Source: Lutraria lutraria (Eukaryota; Mollusca; Bivalvia; Venerida; Mactridae). Taken from it: 64,000 nucleotides of DNA. The stretch's first letter is position 1. Each line of letters begins with the position of its first letter. Shown one piece after another: positions 1 through 10,539 of this stretch. The translations under genes were made by a program, and so were the position numbers. The notes beneath the pieces were generated by a model, which was not told the origin of the DNA, did no database searches, and saw only the letters and a list, made by a program, of their open reading frames with translations. The stretch spans positions 5,007,029-5,071,028 of the forward strand of contig OZ026843.1 of the NCBI GenBank assembly GCA_964023205.1. The letters run 5' to 3'.

Positions 1-124
1 ATGTACTCAATGGCCTACACAATAACTGTATTCCAACATTCTAAGGCATTATTCCCTTCATTTTGTTAGATGCTGTGTTGATTTTGAGGGAATTCCATAT
101 CCTGTACACATGAGGAACTAAATG

Positions 125-911
125 CAACAAGAGGGCCAAGATGGCCCTAGACTGCTCACCTGAAAACAAAGACTATAATTTATGACCATGTAATATAGTC
201 TTCATTTCGTATAACCCGTTTTTACATAGATTTTTATCAAAACCAATTCTAATTTTTATGAATACTGGATTCAGGGAAATGTACATTCTGTGTAAATACG
301 ATTATGATTATATGTTCAGGATTGGTGAAGAATTGAAGGCGGTAGAGTGTAAACATTTAATTATATATAGCTAAAATGTAGCAAATTTTCTAATCAAAGG
401 GCCCATAACTCTTCAAGTTCTGGTCCGATTTCGACCATAATCATACTTGTCCAAGACCGCAGGGTCATACACATTCACTGAACGTATTATCAGTATTGGT
501 GAAGTGTAAACAAACTCAAATATAGCAAATTTTAAACATCAAGGGCCCATAACTCTTGAAGTTCTGGTCCGATTCCGCCCATAATAGAACTTATCAAAGA
601 TCTTTTAGTCATACACATTTACTGAAAATATTATTAGGATTGGTGAAGAAATGTAGGTGCTAGAGTGTAAACAAGCTAAATATAGCAAATTTTCTAAGTC
701 AAGGGCACATAACTCTTGAAGACCTGGTCCGATTTTGCCCATAATTAACCTTAGCCAAGACATTGTGGCCATATACATGGTGACAAAGTTTGATTCTGAT
801 TGGTTAGGAGCTGTGGATGCCTGAGTGTAAACAAACTAATTGTGGCCGGATGTCGGACATTCATAGATCCTAAAAGCTCACCTGCACTGTGCATGATCAA
901 TCAGGTGAGCA
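125..911 (+). repeat. AAGAGGGCC-type dispersed element, copy 1 (body type I)
   Basis: It opens with the short inverted motif AGAGGGCCAAGATGGCCCT followed by GCTCACCTGA. It contains about three imperfect tandem subunits of roughly 155 bp, each with the phrase GGGCCCATAACTCTTGAAG. It closes with GATCCTAAAAGCTCACCTG and a hairpin (CACCTG...CAGGTG) ending in GAGC. The same ends bound the copies at 12.0, 19.9 and 23.0 kb. No coding capacity is seen. A Helitron-like origin is possible because other copies end in a hairpin plus CTAA, but this is inference. Confidence 0.8.
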
Positions 912-2089
912 GCATATTTTGATTCCGATGAAAATCACTGATTTTGAGGCTTTACTAAATTTAAATCACAGGTTGTTGTTGTCATTGATGCAAGTAAAGA
1001 AAATATCTAAGACGATCATGGAAACAGTTTGATTTACATTTTGAAATATTTCTTCCAAGAATTGTTACAACCAGAGCTTCCATAAGTAATTTTATATCTA
1101 TTTAATGATAAGTTATCTACGAAGATTGACTTGTATAATTATGTTTACATGGTAACACATGAACCTTTCAGGTGGTAAAGTGGATGCAGAATAATATTCA
1201 GAATAAAAAAGTCTGAAATCTTCAAGACTCAAGAATGATGTACATTGTAAAACAACTCCTTATTACAGAAAATATTTCATACAAAAAAATCTATTTTGCC
1301 ATTTTGTTAGGTAGTTTTAAATGAGCAATTTTTTAGGTTACCTTAGTAGTAAATTATTTAACTCAGTTTCTAAAAAAAAATAAACATTTTAAAATGAATA
1401 AAAGTTATCAAATTTATTGATTCACAATAAAGGGATACTTTCATTATGATAAAGCACATTTGAGTTTATACAAATAGCAAGATCATTGAACAAATACTCA
1501 GCTGGCCTGTGTGATGGTCAGGTCATGGTGTCCTAATACATGTAAGCTAGCTCTCTTCATACTTATAAATGTAAACAAGAAATGTGAATTTCTTCATTAA
1601 AATCAGTCAGAAAGAAGTCTAATACACAGTAATACAAAACAGAACCTGCAATGCCAAATGGAAGATAAAATTTGTAATGGAAACCCGAAGACCATAAAAT
1701 TATTCCAATGGACCTTTTTATAAATATAATGGAATTCATGAAAACATGAATTTTTCTTGAACTTTTCTTGCATAGTTCATGAAGTATGAACAACTATTTG
1801 GCAGGAATTAGGGCTCATTTACATTTTTTTAATCAACACATTTTCTCGTGCAAGTAGAAATTGACTCAGGATGAGCCAAAATTTCAGTTCATCTCAGGTT
1901 CAGAGGTTATAAAACTTGAGGTCAGTCTCCAAGCTAAACCTCAATTCTCGTCTATTAATTATGTACTAAGTCTACTAAGTTAATTATGATCAGGCAGACA
2001 ATAATGACATTATTGATACATGAGTCTGACAGCATAATCTATCTGAACATGTATTTAAACATTGACCAGCTTTATCTTTTCACCCATAA
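912..2089. other. AT-rich stretch without recognised gene
   Basis: No exon with convincing splice sites was seen. Around 1735-1790 lies one copy of a dispersed TTCATGAA-rich motif (ATGAATTTTTCTTG...TTCATGAA) that recurs near 7826 and 9070, and in reverse near 13520-13600. Confidence 0.4.
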
Positions 2090-2250
2090 TACAGTAAAAC
2101 CTTGATTATATTCGTCAACTAATTATCCGAATACCCTAACCCGATTGCGTCTCTATATATTTCAAGTACAACAAACATTAATTATATGAATTGGATTTTA
2201 CGAATACCTGGTGTAATCCGAATACATTATTTGGTCCCTAAAGTCATGAA
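2090..2250 (+). mobile_element. TACAGT-ended MITE fragment
   Basis: It begins TACAGTAAAACCTTGATTAT and continues with a repeated ATTATCCGAATAC/TAATCCGAATAC theme. The left end matches the TACAGTNNAACC start of other MITE families in this window. The right end is not clear, so the boundary is approximate. Confidence 0.45.
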
Positions 2251-5200
2251 TGCTCGTATTTTCACACCTATTATTTGAGATCATCAATTCTTAACATTAT
2301 GGCCGACTGTCAGTATCTACTGGCATGTGAAGCAATTGTCAACAGTTCAAGTTAATGATGGGTTAGTTGTAATAAAATATGCATTGTCGTTAAAGTTGGT
2401 CATATTGTTTGTTACGATTTTACCGCCATATTCAAATGTGATTAGAATGAAATGATTTAAAAATGCATTTCAGCATCATTCTAAATTTGAAAACTGATTC
2501 AAATTAAACAAAACTGACTACAAAAAGGATGATCTAGTATAAGAAATTGTAACAAATACAGAAAATCATGTCTCTCTTCCAAAACTCTGATCAATCTGAG
2601 ACTGTACATCCAGATGACATGATATCACTTCAACAGCCAGTGTTAGCTTGATGACGCAGTCGCAATTAATAGAAAATTAATTGATTCAGAAAGTGATGAC
2701 AGTGATGCCTTAGGTAAAGGATTGAGCTGGCATTCATGTTAAAGACTGTTTCATTTGTAAACTAATACAAATTCATAAGTCAAGGATAAATAATGAAAAG
2801 TGTTTGTTATACATTTTATTATTATTATTATTTTCACTCATGTAACACTATGTTTGTGTACAAGAGTTAACTCCCTTGTAATGTACGGACAGTATATATG
2901 CAATTTATCGTTTTATAACCAGTACATCATACTGAAATGGATAATTCGAAACCATGGATTGTCAGCATAATTTTTTCAGACCTAAGGAATTCAAATAAAT
3001 GGGGTTTAAAAGTACTTTGAGAATGGAATTGAGATTTGAGCTCATTGATTGTTCTATAATGTTTTTATAACCCTGGGGCCTGGTTAAAATTCAAACTGGT
3101 TGCACAGTCCTGCTGGACAAGTCATTGAGTCCTAAAGTATGTATTGCACATTGAGAAATATAGATACTATTGATATAGGTGTTTGCTTAATTGACAGTAG
3201 AGATGATGTTAGCAAAAAATTATTTTTATGGCTTACACGGATCACATTTATTACAGTATCCAGTATCCACACAATTGGAAGTAACATAATGTGACATCAT
3301 ATTACAATATATCTGTCCATTTATGAACAGATATAACTGTTAGATTGAATATCCCTTAATCTATAACCACTTTAAGGGTATACATATACAAATTATACAC
3401 TATTATGCAGTAATTAGCAAAGCATTATTTGAAATAAATAATATATACATAGTTAAATAAATTGATGGGGCTAAATTTTGGTGTCAGTGTTATATATCTG
3501 TGGTGTAAAATATTGGAGGGGTTTTAAATTGCATGATATATCAACTGCCAAAATAGCGAATTTATATGTAAAATGTTTGTAAATTCAATGTTATATTTTA
3601 TAGACATTATTCATTTCAATTTTGAAATATTGTTTACCTTTTAATAACCATGCAATACATACTTTTACATGTTTTAAATGTGATAAATGTGTTTACTTAT
3701 TTAGTAATCAATAATGAATATTCAGGTTTTACTTATCATATATTAACTCCTAATTAAAAACAAAATGAACCTATTACTGTACACACAAAATCTAAATATA
3801 TTTACTACCTTAAATAACACATAAATATGCAAGTTTTGTAAGTGAAATATTTTTAAGATGTCTATCTGTTAGAAATGAACCATATTTTCTCACTATTTAT
3901 TTAAACGTTTTTTTTACATTCACAATTAAGTACAAAACATGTAACTTATTAATAACCATTTATTAATTAATCATACTTTAAGTAACAAAACAACATATCA
4001 ATCACAAATAGTATCACAAGTACAATTTATATTTTTAACGAATAAATTTAAATATAATTTTAAAACACTGAAGAGTAGAATGTTTCCAAATTGCAAAGAG
4101 AACCATTACAATTATGTTCATGACTTAGGTATGAAATATTGTTACCAATTAAAAATCTATTTTATGAATACATATAACTAAACCCTTGAAATGAATTTCA
4201 AGTACAGTATAAATCCCTGAAAACCTGCATGCACCCTGTAAAACAGACTCCCTAAAAAATGTAATTCTCTGAAAATTAGATTTTTTTTCAAGTCCAATTT
4301 TTTTGGAATTTACCAAAAGTTCTCTATTAACTAGCACTCACAGAAAATCCAGGCTTTTCGCTATTTTTTCTGGAAGGGGTCCGAATTTCAAAGGGTTCAC
4401 TGTATGAGATAGGAACAAGTCTGTATTTATGTATGCAGACCTGGCAAATTGTACAATACAGAATGTAAGGTGAGCAGGGAAGCAGGTGACGTTTTAAATG
4501 AATGTATTACTTTTATCTACAATGGGTTTCTAAGGTAATAGAATCAAGATTGCAAAATATCAAATTCATAGACAGCAAACGACAACACATGGAATTATTA
4601 AAATTATACGCACACAAGAAAAATAACAACAAATCTTACTTGAAGTCGAGACTTTGAGTAAAACTGCATTTGGTCACGGAAGAAATCCATCATTTAGATG
4701 CGAATATTTCATTTAGCACACAATATTTCCCTACAGTTCTAATTCGGCACAAATTCACATATTACAAAAATGTATTTTCAAGCAAACAGAGATAGATATC
4801 TTTCATTGAGAAAGCATCATCATTTATGAGACTTCCTTATTGATGTTATTTTCCATTTTCTTTCTCGATCAATAAGCTTTCACTTACGTCGACAGACAGA
4901 TACATTTAAATGAGAATTTCTCAGCCGACGATCTGAAAACTTTAACGTGATCCTTACTTTAATCCAGTTGAAAATTTAAACTTTTCACATCCACGACAAA
5001 AACCTCTTAATACCGTACATTAAACTTAAAATTTATTACAACCAACAATCACCTTAAACAGGTGTAAAAATTCAAATACACATCCACTACCATTCAGTAA
5101 CACAAGTTAAACACATCTATCATCATTCAGTAAAATAAGTAACATCAGGAAACAATGCAACATGTTAGACCAGTATTTACGTAATGCTTGTTTCTACTCA

Positions 5201-5492
5201 TACAATATGTAAATATCAGTGTATAGGAAGCTACTGTACTAGTAACCTCAGAGAGTAAGTACAAGATTCACTTATGCAGATATAATGACGATATTGACAT
5301 ACACCAGAGACTACCAGAGTATTGTAAAGCATTCATGCATGCTGATATTATGATATTAAACCTAAACCACATCATAATTTGTAAATGTACATATATGTAC
5401 GTATACACACCACATAACATAATTATATTGATATTTTAGGTATTAAATCAATGATACTGGCTGTAAGAAATTGCAGGGACTTAGCTATATTA
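2251..5492. other. AT-rich gene-free stretch
   Basis: Both strands were read without finding a credible exon, RNA gene or transposase fragment. There is a (TTA)n-like run near 2817-2833. A short repeat-like block at 4180-4405 ends in GGGTTCACTGTA, resembling a TACAGT-family right end. Confidence 0.35.
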
Positions 5493-5602
5493 TATAAATA
5501 TCACATCCCACATAGGGTGATAGAACATTAGCCGAGGTGGACATTACTTTGTCAAGGGTGAACATTACGTTCTATCATCCTATGTGGGATGTGATATTTA
5601 TT
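5493..5602. repeat. Inverted repeat (stem about 32 bp) beside the membrane ORF
   Basis: The left arm 5493-5526 and right arm 5569-5602 are near-perfect reverse complements built on ATCACATCCCACATAGG. The spacer of about 42 bp contains two GAACATTAC-like words. It abuts the 3' end of the small membrane ORF. Confidence 0.8.
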
Positions 5603-5798
5603 TTATTATACCGAACAAAACAATAATTACGAAAGACAAGAATGCAACAAACATGCTAACAATTATACGGTTCTTTTTGTACTGGTTGAGCCAAAACACC
5701 AAATCTTCTTGAAGCATAGTTATTTTCGCTGTCAAATTATCTTCTGCTAAACGGGATGACAAAATATGAGTAGTTTTTATAATCGCCCATAAAAGCAT
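5598..5798 (-). CDS. 66-residue single-pass membrane ORF in a palindromic element
   Basis: The ORF starts at an ATG immediately preceded by an in-frame TAG, so the start is bounded, and ends in a TAA inside the flanking inverted repeat. Seen: residues 1-18 are mixed hydrophobic. About residues 19-40 are polar or amphipathic and could form a short helix (AEDNLTAKITMLQEDLVFWL). YKKNR (about 40-44) is followed by a hydrophobic span of about 20 residues (IIVSMFVAFLSFVIIVLFGI), with only IK after it. That is a tail-anchored or type II-like layout with a positive cytosolic flank. No homologue is recognised and no function is proposed. It lies between inverted words TATTTTATTATACC and GGTATAATAAAAT. 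Upstream are CACGTGAGG twice and a TGATGTCA...TGACATCA palindrome. It may be part of an unclassified element rather than a host gene. Confidence 0.35.
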   Translation of the reverse strand: MLLWAIIKTTHILSSRLAEDNLTAKITMLQEDLVFWLNQYKKNRIIVSMFVAFLSFVIIVLFGIIK

Positions 5799-5844
5799 CT
5801 ATGATATAGAACAGATTGACTAAAACACGACACCTGGTAATATC

Positions 5845-5981
5845 GCGTCAGCACGTGAGGGCAGTTTCGTTATGGCAAGCGGGCCGAAATGTGATGTCAC
5901 AGGGTAACATTACGGATTGTCACCCTCTGACATCACATAAGACTATAGCGTAAATAAGTCACGTGAGGTATAATAAAATTA
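5845..5981. repeat. Palindromic upstream part of the membrane-ORF element
   Basis: The hairpin at about 5889-5938 has arms ATGTGATGTCA and TGACATCACAT around GGGTAACATTACGGATTGTC. CACGTGAGG occurs at both sides (about 5851 and 5961). The right boundary word GGTATAATAAAAT (about 5968-5980) is the inverse of TATTTTATTATACC at about 5599-5612. Confidence 0.65.
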
Positions 5982-5989
5982 AATGAGCA

Positions 5990-6700
5990 GTCTATAAATT
6001 AGATTCAATACCGGGGTACCTTTATTTTCACCTTCATTATCTAATACAGCATAACCATGCAGTATTATAATCATTAACTGTTATCATTAAAATTTTCATT
6101 ATTATCATTTTTTTTTTCATTCCAAAAACATCAGTCACTATAATCATCATTATCACAATCACCATCATCACCATCATCATCATCAAAATGATTTTTATAC
6201 CAATGATTGATTAATAGTTATTATTTCCTTTTCAATTTTAATAACAAAGTATTAGTATAAGCATTTAAAGTATTAACAACAATAAAACTCAGTATTTATA
6301 GAATAACTTAAATTTTAGTATTATACAATTAATCTTAGTTTTTAAGTGTGAAGTCATCTAAGTATTAATTGATACAAATATGACCATCTTAAAAAGAATG
6401 TTTTCATGCAGTGAACGATTCCCAGAGACTTTTCAGTGGGTAGTTGGTAGGTAGGAAATTAATTTTTATAATTGAACGTCATATCAGAATGCTATTTTTA
6501 CATAAATGTTTTTTTTTGACTGGAAAAAGTTTGGCAAGGCAGATTTTGTATATAGAGTATATAGATAGCTGATTAGCCTAAAAAAAATTTTTTTGATGAT
6601 GGCTGTATCTTAGTATAATAATAACTAATCTTAGATACCTTATTATTAGTTAAATCATCAGCAGATGTAATGTCAGTATTCAGCTGTATTTGCACAATTT
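5990..6700. other. Gene-free stretch with CAT microsatellite
   Basis: An impure (CAT/ATC)n run occupies about 6143-6186. At 6411-6460 there is a block whose inverse (CCTACCTACCCGCTGAAA) recurs near 37060, so it is a dispersed repeat fragment. No gene was seen. Confidence 0.4.
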
Positions 6701-6706
6701 TGTAAC

Positions 6707-6967
6707 TACAGAAAAACCTGTGATAGCACGAGGGCTCAGCGCAACACTATCGTAACTTGTTCTTATTTCAATATGAGTTACGACACTCTTGCGTTGAACC
6801 CTCGAGCGGCCATCTCCGAATAAAGGCCACCATATGAATAAAGTCCATCTTTCAAAAACTGTCATTGATACTTTAGAACAAAATGACTTCCAAATAGTGA
6901 CCACCTGTCAATAAAGGCCACATAAAGTATTTCCCAAGGGTGGTCGGTGTTCACAGGTTTGACTGTA
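6707..6967 (-). mobile_element. TACAGTCAAACCTGTGA MITE split by a 78-bp hairpin
   Basis: Read on the minus strand it starts GTACAGTCAAACCTGTGAAC at 6967 and runs through GTGGCCTTTATT motifs to ...TGTA at 6707. The 78-bp hairpin element (6728-6805) sits near its far end. Related copies lie at 13954, 17544, 31966 and 51261. Confidence 0.65.
6728..6805 (+). repeat. 78-bp conserved hairpin element, copy 1
   Basis: Arms of about 30 bp (CGAGGGCTCAGCGCAACAC / GTTGAACCCTCG side) fold around TTCTTATTTCAATAT. It is 92-94% identical to the copies at 18255 and 45989 by hand alignment, with no length difference. Confidence 0.85.
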
Positions 6968-7480
6968 CAGTGTATTTTATCTCCAGTAAACAAACTTATG
7001 GTGAACTGACCATTGCATCTCCTAATAACCATTAGTTATCTGAGAAACAGTATGTAATAATTGAACATACACCACCTTGACAATGGTAATTATAATCATC
7101 ACTTACACTGTCCAGTCAGATTACAAGGTTATTATATTTAAGCTATTATTTATATCATCAAACTTATATAAACATACAGCATGAAGTAAGATTTCAGTTT
7201 ATTTATAGATAATCTAAATCATTTTAAGGTCCATTAAACAAACCGACCCAATTTTTTGCCAATTAACCCAAATTTTGTTCACTTAGTCACGGTCAATTTT
7301 TTCTCGAAGATATTTTCATGTGAAGCAAAATCACCCAACTCAAAAAAAGAAAATTTGAAATAAAGTTATGCCTATACAAGCAGACCATTGATGTGTGGCA
7401 GGGCTCAACAAATCCACTTGTCGGCTCATTATTATTAGAAGAAACTGACTCGGGACATATTGAAATTGCGCTGAAACCAG

Positions 7481-8190
7481 TTAAATTTCTTAGCCTATTG
7501 TCCTGCAGGACAACAAACCTGAATTGTTTTCATTAAGCCCTGTGTGGAGATGTTAGCAGAAATCTTCAGGTACAGAAATCATATTAAGTATACTTACCAT
7601 ATTTACAAACAGGATCTGTTTAACTCAGTATAGAACATCCCAGATGAAAGTTTAGATCTGAAACAATAAAATATACATACAATAAACTTTGAAGAAAGTT
7701 TAATATAAAACAATAATAAATAATAATAAAATTGGTTGTTGGTTAAATACTGAAATCTCTTGTTTTGGAGTACTGTCAAAGAAAGAATCATGAAAGCCTC
7801 AAATAAAATCTTGGAACTTTGGAAATCATGAATTTTTCTTGGACTATTTTTGCATACTTCATGAATAGTAAATGAATTATGAATAACTTAAATGGACAGG
7901 ACAAGTCAAAGGGGTTAGGCTATTATGTCTGGAGTCAATACCGCAAAGGTCACTGGCAAACATAACTATCTATAATGAACCTAATAGTATGTTGTTTCAA
8001 TAATTGTGAACACTATAATACTAAGGTATAATTCAAAAGTTTAATATCATAACAAGACTAGAATTATGTGGTGTGATTCTCAATTACGAAAAGGTCATTT
8101 ATATTATTGAAATGGTAAAAACATGGTCACATAACGGTCAGCCTGATTATAACATGAGATATGCTAATGTAAAAATACATGAACTCAGAC
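7481..8190. repeat. Segmental tandem duplication, unit 1
   Basis: This matches 8741-9397 in direct orientation at an offset of about 1260 bp, from TTAAATTTCT to the ATACATGA...CTGAC word. It includes the exon-like 60-mer at 7598-7657 and the TTCATGAA motif near 7826. Unit 1 is slightly longer because of indels. Confidence 0.85.
7598..7657 (-). pseudogene. 60-nt exon-like segment, copy 1 (carries a stop)
   Basis: On the minus strand the acceptor TTTATTGTTTCAG and donor ATG|GTAAGT bracket exactly 60 nt. In the frame that is open in copy 2 it reads SKLSSGMFYTELNRSCL and then TAA, where copy 2 has CAA. All three frames contain stops, so as internal coding sequence it is dead. It could still be a noncoding exon or a premature-stop exon. 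No protein family is recognised. Confidence 0.4.
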
Positions 8191-8740
8191 GGAAAAAAAC
8201 ACTTTTATTGGATTATTGAACACACTTGTCAACATTTACAATATACATAGAAAAACATTTAAAATTGAAAGTTTTAAATATGGAAACCCTTAAGGACATA
8301 TTGAGTTATTGTTGGACATAGTAGTTTAAATCAATTTTGATATTTTTTATAATATATTATTTTGGACACTAAAATTAACATAAGTTCTGGTGAGAAATAT
8401 AGATAATTGTTAATCGTCAAATATTATTTTACTAAAAGAGTCTTTGAATTAATTTTTTGTGACAGGTTGCCCGACTCTATTCTTTATGAAGGAAACTCTC
8501 TAAAACTGTGTTGTCCCCCAAAATACTTAAAGAAGGAAAAATATGTTTGGGCTGCCCCCAGGGCAACCCACTAATTCAAAGACTGTTTTTACTGATGTGG
8601 AAGTGTGCATTTAATCAAAAGCTATTGATAAAAAATCATTTCAGTTATGTACTTTCAGTAATTAATGAACAACGCCACTTTTTTAAGGATGCATTTCAAA
8701 AGTGTCAAAGGCGGCCATTTTGTGCTCTGACTGATTCACC
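8191..8740. other. Spacer between duplicated units, with an inverted dispersed repeat
   Basis: About 8440-8580 (GAATTAATTTTTTGTGACAG, TTGCCCGAC, ATGAAGGAAACTCT) is repeated in the opposite orientation at about 13170-13380. The open frames here coincide with this repeat and are not regarded as genes. Confidence 0.55.
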
Positions 8741-9397
8741 TTAAATTTCTTTGCTTGTTGTCCAGCAGGATGTCAGTAGCCTGAAATTTTTTAATCAAGC
8801 CCTGTGTGGGGAAGTTAGCAAAATTCTTGAGGTACAGTAATCAAATTTAGTATACTTACCATATTTGCAAACAGGATCTGTTTAACTCAGTATAGAACAT
8901 CCCAGATGAAAGTTTTGATCTGAAACAATAAAATATACATACAGTAAACTATGATGAAAGTTTAATACAAAACAATATAATTGGTTGTTGGTTAAAAACT
9001 GAAATTCTCTTGTTTTTGTGTACTGTCAAAGAAAGAATCACGAAAACCTCAAATAAAATCTTGGAACTTTGGAAATCATGAATTTTTCTTGGACTATTTT
9101 TGCATACTTCATGAATAGTTACTGAATTATGAATATCTTAAATTGACAGGGGTTAGGCTATAATTGTCTCGAGTCAATATACACACAGGTGAAAATAAAT
9201 CTATAATGAACCTAACAGTTATTTCAACAATCATGAACACTATAGGCATAATCCAAAGCTGTAATACTATAACATGACTATCCGTAGTGTAACATTGATT
9301 CCTAATATGGAAAGGTCAATATTATTATTGCAATAGTAAAAATATGGTCATATACCGGTCAGTCAGATATCTGATGTAAATATACATGACCTCTGAC
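8741..9397. repeat. Segmental tandem duplication, unit 2
   Basis: This is the second copy of the 7481-8190 unit. It lacks short segments of unit 1 and contains the intact exon-like 60-mer at 8860-8919. Confidence 0.85.
8860..8919 (-). other. 60-nt exon-like segment, copy 2 (open, phase 2-2)
   Basis: The acceptor TTTATTGTTTCAG and donor ATG|GTAAGT flank 60 nt. Only one frame is open; it needs one base to complete a codon from an upstream exon and leaves two bases for the next. It reads SKLSSGMFYTELNRSCLQI. As a symmetric 60-nt cassette it could be skipped or duplicated without changing frame. No partner exons were identified nearby and the sequence is not recognised. It could be a real cassette exon, a noncoding exon, or a decoy inside a repeat. 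Confidence 0.35.
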
Positions 9398-9409
9398 TGC
9401 ATGGTAAAG

Positions 9410-9612
9410 TCCATTTTACTGTATAATTGCATTTATAATAATTTATCTCTGGTTCTAAGGCTGTCTAACCAGTTTCCTGTATTTTTTAACGAAGTACTGT
9501 GCTCAGTTACGTCGCAATGGGGAGTTGAAAGGTAGAGTTACAGCTGAGATTTGAACCCACGATCTTTGGATTGGTAACCCAATGCTTAAACACTTGACCA
9601 TCGATTCATCCC
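9410..9612 (-). mobile_element. tRNA-headed SINE, minus strand
   Basis: The head at about 9541-9612 read on the minus strand has a box A-like TGGTCAAGTGTTTAAGC and box B GGGTTCAAATC, spaced as in a tRNA. The tail runs into AT-rich sequence near 9420. The tRNA fold is degenerate, so this is not a tRNA gene. Confidence 0.6.
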
Positions 9613-9679
9613 TGCTAGAATCTAATAGTTGAAAACATTTTGAATTACATTTCTCAGAATACTTTTTTTAAAGATAACT

Positions 9680-9743
9680 GTGGTTGACAGAAATGGTAAC
9701 ATTCTGTGTTATAACACAGAATGTTACCATTTCTGTCAACCAC
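9680..9743. repeat. Perfect 64-bp palindrome
   Basis: Arms 9680-9711 and 9712-9743 are exact reverse complements with no spacer, centred on GTGTTATAACAC. Each arm contains GGTTGACAGAAATGGTAAC. Confidence 0.95.
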
Positions 9744-10129
9744 TTTTTAAACATCCAACACTGTGTATGAACCAGGGTTGTCCAAATAGTTAATGTAAAA
9801 CTGTTCCTCAAATTTCTTATTTACGCATTATTCATCAGCATCCTCAGATTGTATAACATTCTCTGAAAGTCTTAAAAAGTTGTATTTATATCAGCTAGGT
9901 TAACTGACGAACGCTAACTTTTTCAGGCAAACCCTTAATTAAGTTTCCAATAGCAATATCCAAAGTATATTAAATATTTGGAAAAGATCCAGTGTGCTCC
10001 ATCAGACATAAAAAAGGAAAAAAATTAAACCTATAATCTACCATAAATTTTTTCAACTAAATAACACTAAACATGACTTGTTTTCTAGTCTTATAAAAAA
10101 CAATTGATCATTCAATGATAAATGCCCCA

Positions 10130-10490
10130 GGTAGGACATAACCAATAAATAAAATACACAGTTTTTTTTTCCGGTATTTAAAATTGGGAATATGACCCAT
10201 ACCCTTGGAATTGGGAATTTTTGCAGTATTTTAATCAAAATTGGGAAGAAATGTATAACTTCAATTTTAGCAATGTTCAACTTAATCTGCTTATTCTCCC
10301 ATAGAACAGTAGCAGAATAAGGTATTTACTAGCAATAGTGATGTAAATGAACTTATAAAACTAATAATTCTTTTTTTTTGGGGGGGGGGAATTTTTGTCT
10401 GTAAATTGGGAAAAAAAGATACTATTTTCCATTGGGAATATGACGGAATTTCAGCTATAAAATTGCCCCAAAGAAATCCCTGGATTCAGT
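10130..10490 (-). repeat. TTGGGAA dispersed repeat, copy 1
   Basis: It is rich in ATTGGGAATATGAC and ATTGGGAATTTTTG. The stretch 10390-10490 matches, in reverse complement, about 14948-15060. A G-run (10380-10389) lies inside. Confidence 0.6.
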
Positions 10491-10539
10491 ATTTTTTATC
10501 AGATTGTCAGGTTAATATTTGAACAAAATTGGATAAAGG

